NCBI GenBank assembly: GCA_937951695.1
Contig: CALFBL010000009.1
Span: 1-14,934 of the forward strand
Direction: 5' to 3'
Length of the DNA: 14,934 nt
Source of the DNA: an uncultured Granulosicoccaceae bacterium
GTDB lineage: Bacteria; Pseudomonadota; Gammaproteobacteria; Granulosicoccales; Granulosicoccaceae
Part shown: piece by piece, positions 12,433 through 14,934 of the stretch
How positions within the stretch are numbered: the first letter of the stretch is position 1
Layout of the letters: the number at the start of each line of letters is the position of its first letter
Made by a program: the position numbers and the translations under genes
The notes under the pieces: model-generated
Databases searched by the model: none
The model's input: only the letters and a program-made list of their open reading frames with translations
What the model was told of the DNA's origin: nothing

Positions 12433-14934
12433 CTACTTCTTCTCAGATGGCTTGGGCTTTCTGCGCAGAGTGAGCCCAATGAACGCCAGCGCTGCCAGTA
12501 ATGGCATGAACGGGTTCTTGGTGTCACCGCCATCAACCGAACAACCTGAACCTGCCAGACCGGTCAAAACAACCCCATCGGGACCGGCTGCGGCAACCTC
12601 TCCCGAAGCTGGATCAGCCGCGGAGGCTTCGAACACATCGGCTTCACCGTTCTGGTCAGCATCAGGCAAGTCCGAACCCGTCAAACGCGATCCATCAACG
12701 GTTAAGGGGATGAAGCCTCGACCTTGTGGATCATCATCGAATGCATCAACGATGCCATCTCCGTCTGAGTCGATCAAGTCTACAAAGTCGGCATCGGCGA
12801 AGTCATCAATACCGTCGCCATCCGCATCGCCACCACCGGTGACATCAACATCGATCGAATCGGGGATACCGTCACCATCGCTGTCAGTGAAGGCGTCTAC
12901 GATGCCATCGCCGTTCTCGTCAGTGCCACCGGCTTCAACAAGATCCAGCAAACCATCACCATCGCTGTCCAAGTCAAGATGACTGTCACTGTCATCGTTG
13001 TCAGGATCGAGCGCTGTGTTGATGCTGTAGTTTTCGGCCATGCCGTCACCGTCCAGATCCGTCAAGTCATCCAACTGGCCATCGCCGTCAACGTCAGCAC
13101 CTGGGCCTGAGGTTTCCCAGGTATCAGGCAGTCCGTCGTTGTCGCTGTCCACATCGAGTCTATCGGGGATACCGTCGTCGTCAAAGTCACCGTTATCCAG
13201 TGGTACCAGAGCCGCGACATCATCAAGACCATCACCGTTGGCGTCAACGAAGCCGTCCACAACACCGTCACCATCCAGATCGGCACCACCCGCTTCAAAC
13301 GTATCGCTTAAACCGTCGTTGTCACTGTCTTGATCAAGATAGTCGGGGATACCGTCATTGTCTGAATCAAACGGTGATTCAGGGTTTGCTCCAACTTCTT
13401 GAGCGTCAGGAATTCCGTCGTTATCTGAATCAAGATCCTGGTAATCCGGGATACCATCGCCGTCGCTGTCGCCGGTGCTTTCAAGCGCATCGGGGATACC
13501 ATCGCCGTCGCTATCGAGCACCACGGGTGGTTCAACCGGTGTGGGTGCTTCAAGAAAATCAGCCACTCCGTTGTTGTCCAAGTCCGCAGGGTTCGCAGGG
13601 TCACTGCCCGCTTCCTCATCATCGCTCACCCCGTCGTTGTCGGAATCCACATCCAGAAAATCGGGGATGCCATCGCCGTCGGTATCCAACGGTGCCGTTG
13701 GATCACTGCCAACTTCCAGGTTATCTGGGATGGCGTCACCGTCTGAATCAGGATCCAGAAAGTCTGGGATACCATCGCCATCCGTGTCGACCGGTAGGCC
13801 GGACCCATCAACGCCAACTTCTAACATGTCGGGTATGCCATCGCCATCGGAATCAAGATCCAGAAAGTCTGGGATACCATCGCCGTCGGTGTCCACAGGA
13901 TTCGCTGGGTCGCTGCCCGCCTCCAACGCATCGGGGATACCGTCGTTATCGGAATCGGTATCCAGAAAATCTGGAATACCATCGCCGTCGGTGTCCGTTG
14001 GGTTAGCTGGATCGCTGCCCGCTTCTAGCGCATCCGGAATACCGTCGTTATCAGAATCAAGTTCTAAGAAGTCCGGGATACCGTCGCCGTCAGTGTCGAT
14101 TGGGTTAGCTGGGTCGCTGCCCGCTTCCAGTGAATCGGCAATACCGTCGCCGTCAGAATCGGTATCCAGGTAATCCGGGATACCATCACCGTCGGTATCT
14201 GTTGGATTTGCTGGATCCGCACCCACTTCTAGCGCATCGGGGATGCCATCGTTATCCGAATCGGAATCCAGGTAATCGGGGATTCCGTCGCCATCGGTGT
14301 CACCGGTGCCCTCTAAAGAATCGGCAATGCCATTACCGTCTGAATCTACATCCAGATAGTTAGGAATACCATCTGCGTCGGTGTCGACAGGCGCTGCCGG
14401 ATCCGCCCCAACTTCCACCGCATCAGGAATACCGTCGTTATCAGAATCAAGTTCTAAGAAGTCCGGGATACCGTCGCCGTCAGTGTCGATTGGGTTAGCT
14501 GGGTCGCTGCCCGCTTCCAGTGAATCGGCAATGCCATCGCCGTCAGAATCGGTATCCAGGTAATCCGGGATGCCATCGCCGTCGGTGTCTGTTGGATTCG
14601 CTGGATCCGCACCCACTTCTAACGCATCGGGGATGCCATCACCGTCTGAATCAGTATCCAGATAGTCAGGAGTACCATCGCCGTCTGTATCCACAGGATT
14701 GGCTGGATCCGCGCCCACTTCTAACGCATCGGGAATGCCATTACCGTCTGAATCTACATCCAGATAGTCAGGAATACCATCTGCGTCGGTGTCAACAGGC
14801 GCTGCCGGATCCGCCCCAACTTCATCCGCATCTGGAATACCGTCGTTGTCAGAATCAAGTTCCAGATAGTCTGGAATACCATCACCGTCGGTGTCGATTG
14901 GGATAGCTGGGTCGCTGCCCGCTTCCAATGAATC
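12433..14934 (-). CDS. Thrombospondin type 3-like Ca2+-binding repeat protein with Cys-type C-terminal sorting tail (N-terminus outside the window)
   Basis: The frame is open to the right edge, so at least 833 C-terminal residues are seen and no start codon belongs to the window. The product is very acidic and built of units such as DTDGDGIPDYLDTDSDGDGI, each with two DxDxDGxxD Ca2+-binding-type loops of the thrombospondin type 3 kind. Units are regular and 34 residues long at the N-terminal side, then become irregular towards the C-terminus, with spacers such as APTPVEPPVVL. The end reads GLAGSGCSVDGGDTKNPF, then a hydrophobic helix PLLAALAFIGLTL, then RRKPKPSEKK. This three-part tail (Gly/Cys motif, membrane helix, basic cluster) resembles the JDVT-, MYXO- and Synerg-CTERM sorting signals. 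An exported, surface-anchored, Ca2+-stabilised stalk or adhesin is inferred. No function can be given without the N-terminal part. The gene ends at a strong terminator. Confidence 0.9.
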   Translation of the reverse strand, partial: DSLEAGSDPAIPIDTDGDGIPDYLELDSDNDGIPDADEVGADPAAPVDTDADGIPDYLDVDSDGNGIPDALEVGADPANPVDTDGDGTPDYLDTDSDGDGIPDALEVGADPANPTDTDGDGIPDYLDTDSDGDGIADSLEAGSDPANPIDTDGDGIPDFLELDSDNDGIPDAVEVGADPAAPVDTDADGIPNYLDVDSDGNGIADSLEGTGDTDGDGIPDYLDSDSDNDGIPDALEVGADPANPTDTDGDGIPDYLDTDSDGDGIADSLEAGSDPANPIDTDGDGIPDFLELDSDNDGIPDALEAGSDPANPTDTDGDGIPDFLDTDSDNDGIPDALEAGSDPANPVDTDGDGIPDFLDLDSDGDGIPDMLEVGVDGSGLPVDTDGDGIPDFLDPDSDGDAIPDNLEVGSDPTAPLDTDGDGIPDFLDVDSDNDGVSDDEEAGSDPANPADLDNNGVADFLEAPTPVEPPVVLDSDGDGIPDALESTGDSDGDGIPDYQDLDSDNDGIPDAQEVGANPESPFDSDNDGIPDYLDQDSDNDGLSDTFEAGGADLDGDGVVDGFVDANGDGLDDVAALVPLDNGDFDDDGIPDRLDVDSDNDGLPDTWETSGPGADVDGDGQLDDLTDLDGDGMAENYSINTALDPDNDDSDSHLDLDSDGDGLLDLVEAGGTDENGDGIVDAFTDSDGDGIPDSIDVDVTGGGDADGDGIDDFADADFVDLIDSDGDGIVDAFDDDPQGRGFIPLTVDGSRLTGSDLPDADQNGEADVFEASAADPASGEVAAAGPDGVVLTGLAGSGCSVDGGDTKNPFMPLLAALAFIGLTLRRKPKPSEKK
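13561..14934 (-). repeat. Coding tandem repeat, 102-bp unit with four-unit higher-order blocks
   Basis: About fourteen copies of a 34-codon unit lie head to tail, each of the form DSDxDGIPDALEVGADPANP plus DTDGDGIPDYLD and a linker. DNA identity is higher between units four apart than between neighbours. The 107 bp at 14036-14142 recur without change at 14426-14532, an offset of 390 bp. Segments near 14333-14413 recur at about 14741-14821, an offset of 408 bp, i.e. 4 x 102. The 390-bp spacing is 18 bp shorter because one unit reads SLEGTGDTDG and has lost six codons. All length changes are multiples of three, so the frame is kept. Past the left end of this array the units are degenerate and of unequal length. 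Confidence 0.9.

Noticed and set aside
11961..12536. Minus-strand 191-codon frame across the hydrolase 3' end, the terminator and the repeat-protein 3' end
   Set aside because: It runs through the strong terminator hairpin and is antisense to two real genes. The part beginning at 12350 (MFDPYRSIDHPDAP) looks somewhat protein-like, but it has no ribosome site, starts directly below the T-run of the terminator, and depends on antisense hydrolase sequence for its second half.
13200..14173. Long plus-strand reading frames across the repeat array (13200-14006, 13475-14173 and others)
   Set aside because: They are the antisense of the regular Asp/Gly/Pro-rich repeat, which happens to contain no stops on the other strand. 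Their products are low-complexity Ser/Pro or Arg/His strings with no family match.
13561..14934. Possible CRISPR array because of regular 102-bp repetition
   Set aside because: The repetition is coding, in frame and without unique spacers; each period is a 34-residue Ca2+-binding-type unit.

Overview
The window is chromosomal DNA of a gammaproteobacterium. The strongest sign is the block surE-pcm-nlpD-rpoS (11241 down to 7545), a gene order typical of that class. Other signs are a class-typical RpoS, the trxB / FemAB-like / aat neighbourhood at the left end, and moderate GC content. A long Ca2+-binding-type repeat protein with a Cys-type C-terminal sorting tail would suit a marine or other salt-water lineage. 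The sequence alone does not fix genus or species.

Layout. Positions 1-2096 (+ strand): the last codons of trxB, a COG3146 FemAB/GNAT-like gene starting on the trxB stop codon, and aat, which overlaps that gene by 26 bp. Positions 2155-6935 (- strand, transcribed hom -> thrC -> class V aminotransferase -> VanZ-like): homoserine dehydrogenase and threonine synthase 14 bp apart, then two genes of unknown role at gaps of 73 and 89 bp with no terminator seen between them. Positions 6936-7034 hold a compact divergent control region between hom and a small Mth938-like (DUF498) gene at 7035-7436 (+). Positions 7545-11241 (- strand): surE, pcm, nlpD, rpoS. The surE start codon interlocks with that of a YheT-type alpha/beta hydrolase on the + strand (11240-12235). 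Positions 12351-12378 are a strong intrinsic terminator for the last gene, a thrombospondin-type-3-like repeat protein on the - strand that runs off the right edge.

How the genes fit together. Hom and ThrC supply two of the steps from aspartate semialdehyde to threonine. SurE, Pcm, NlpD and RpoS form the stationary-phase, protein-repair and cell-division block. TrxB and Aat belong to thiol redox and N-end-rule protein turnover. The repeat protein is a probable exported, surface-anchored protein whose array has grown by in-frame duplication of four-unit blocks.

No mobile element, CRISPR array, tRNA or rRNA gene was found. I did not find a clear new multi-gene system. The items most worth a second look are a four-cysteine insertion in threonine synthase, a symmetric bidirectional promoter with an inverted repeat upstream of hom, the higher-order repeat with its Cys-containing sorting tail, and the interlocked surE/hydrolase start codons.
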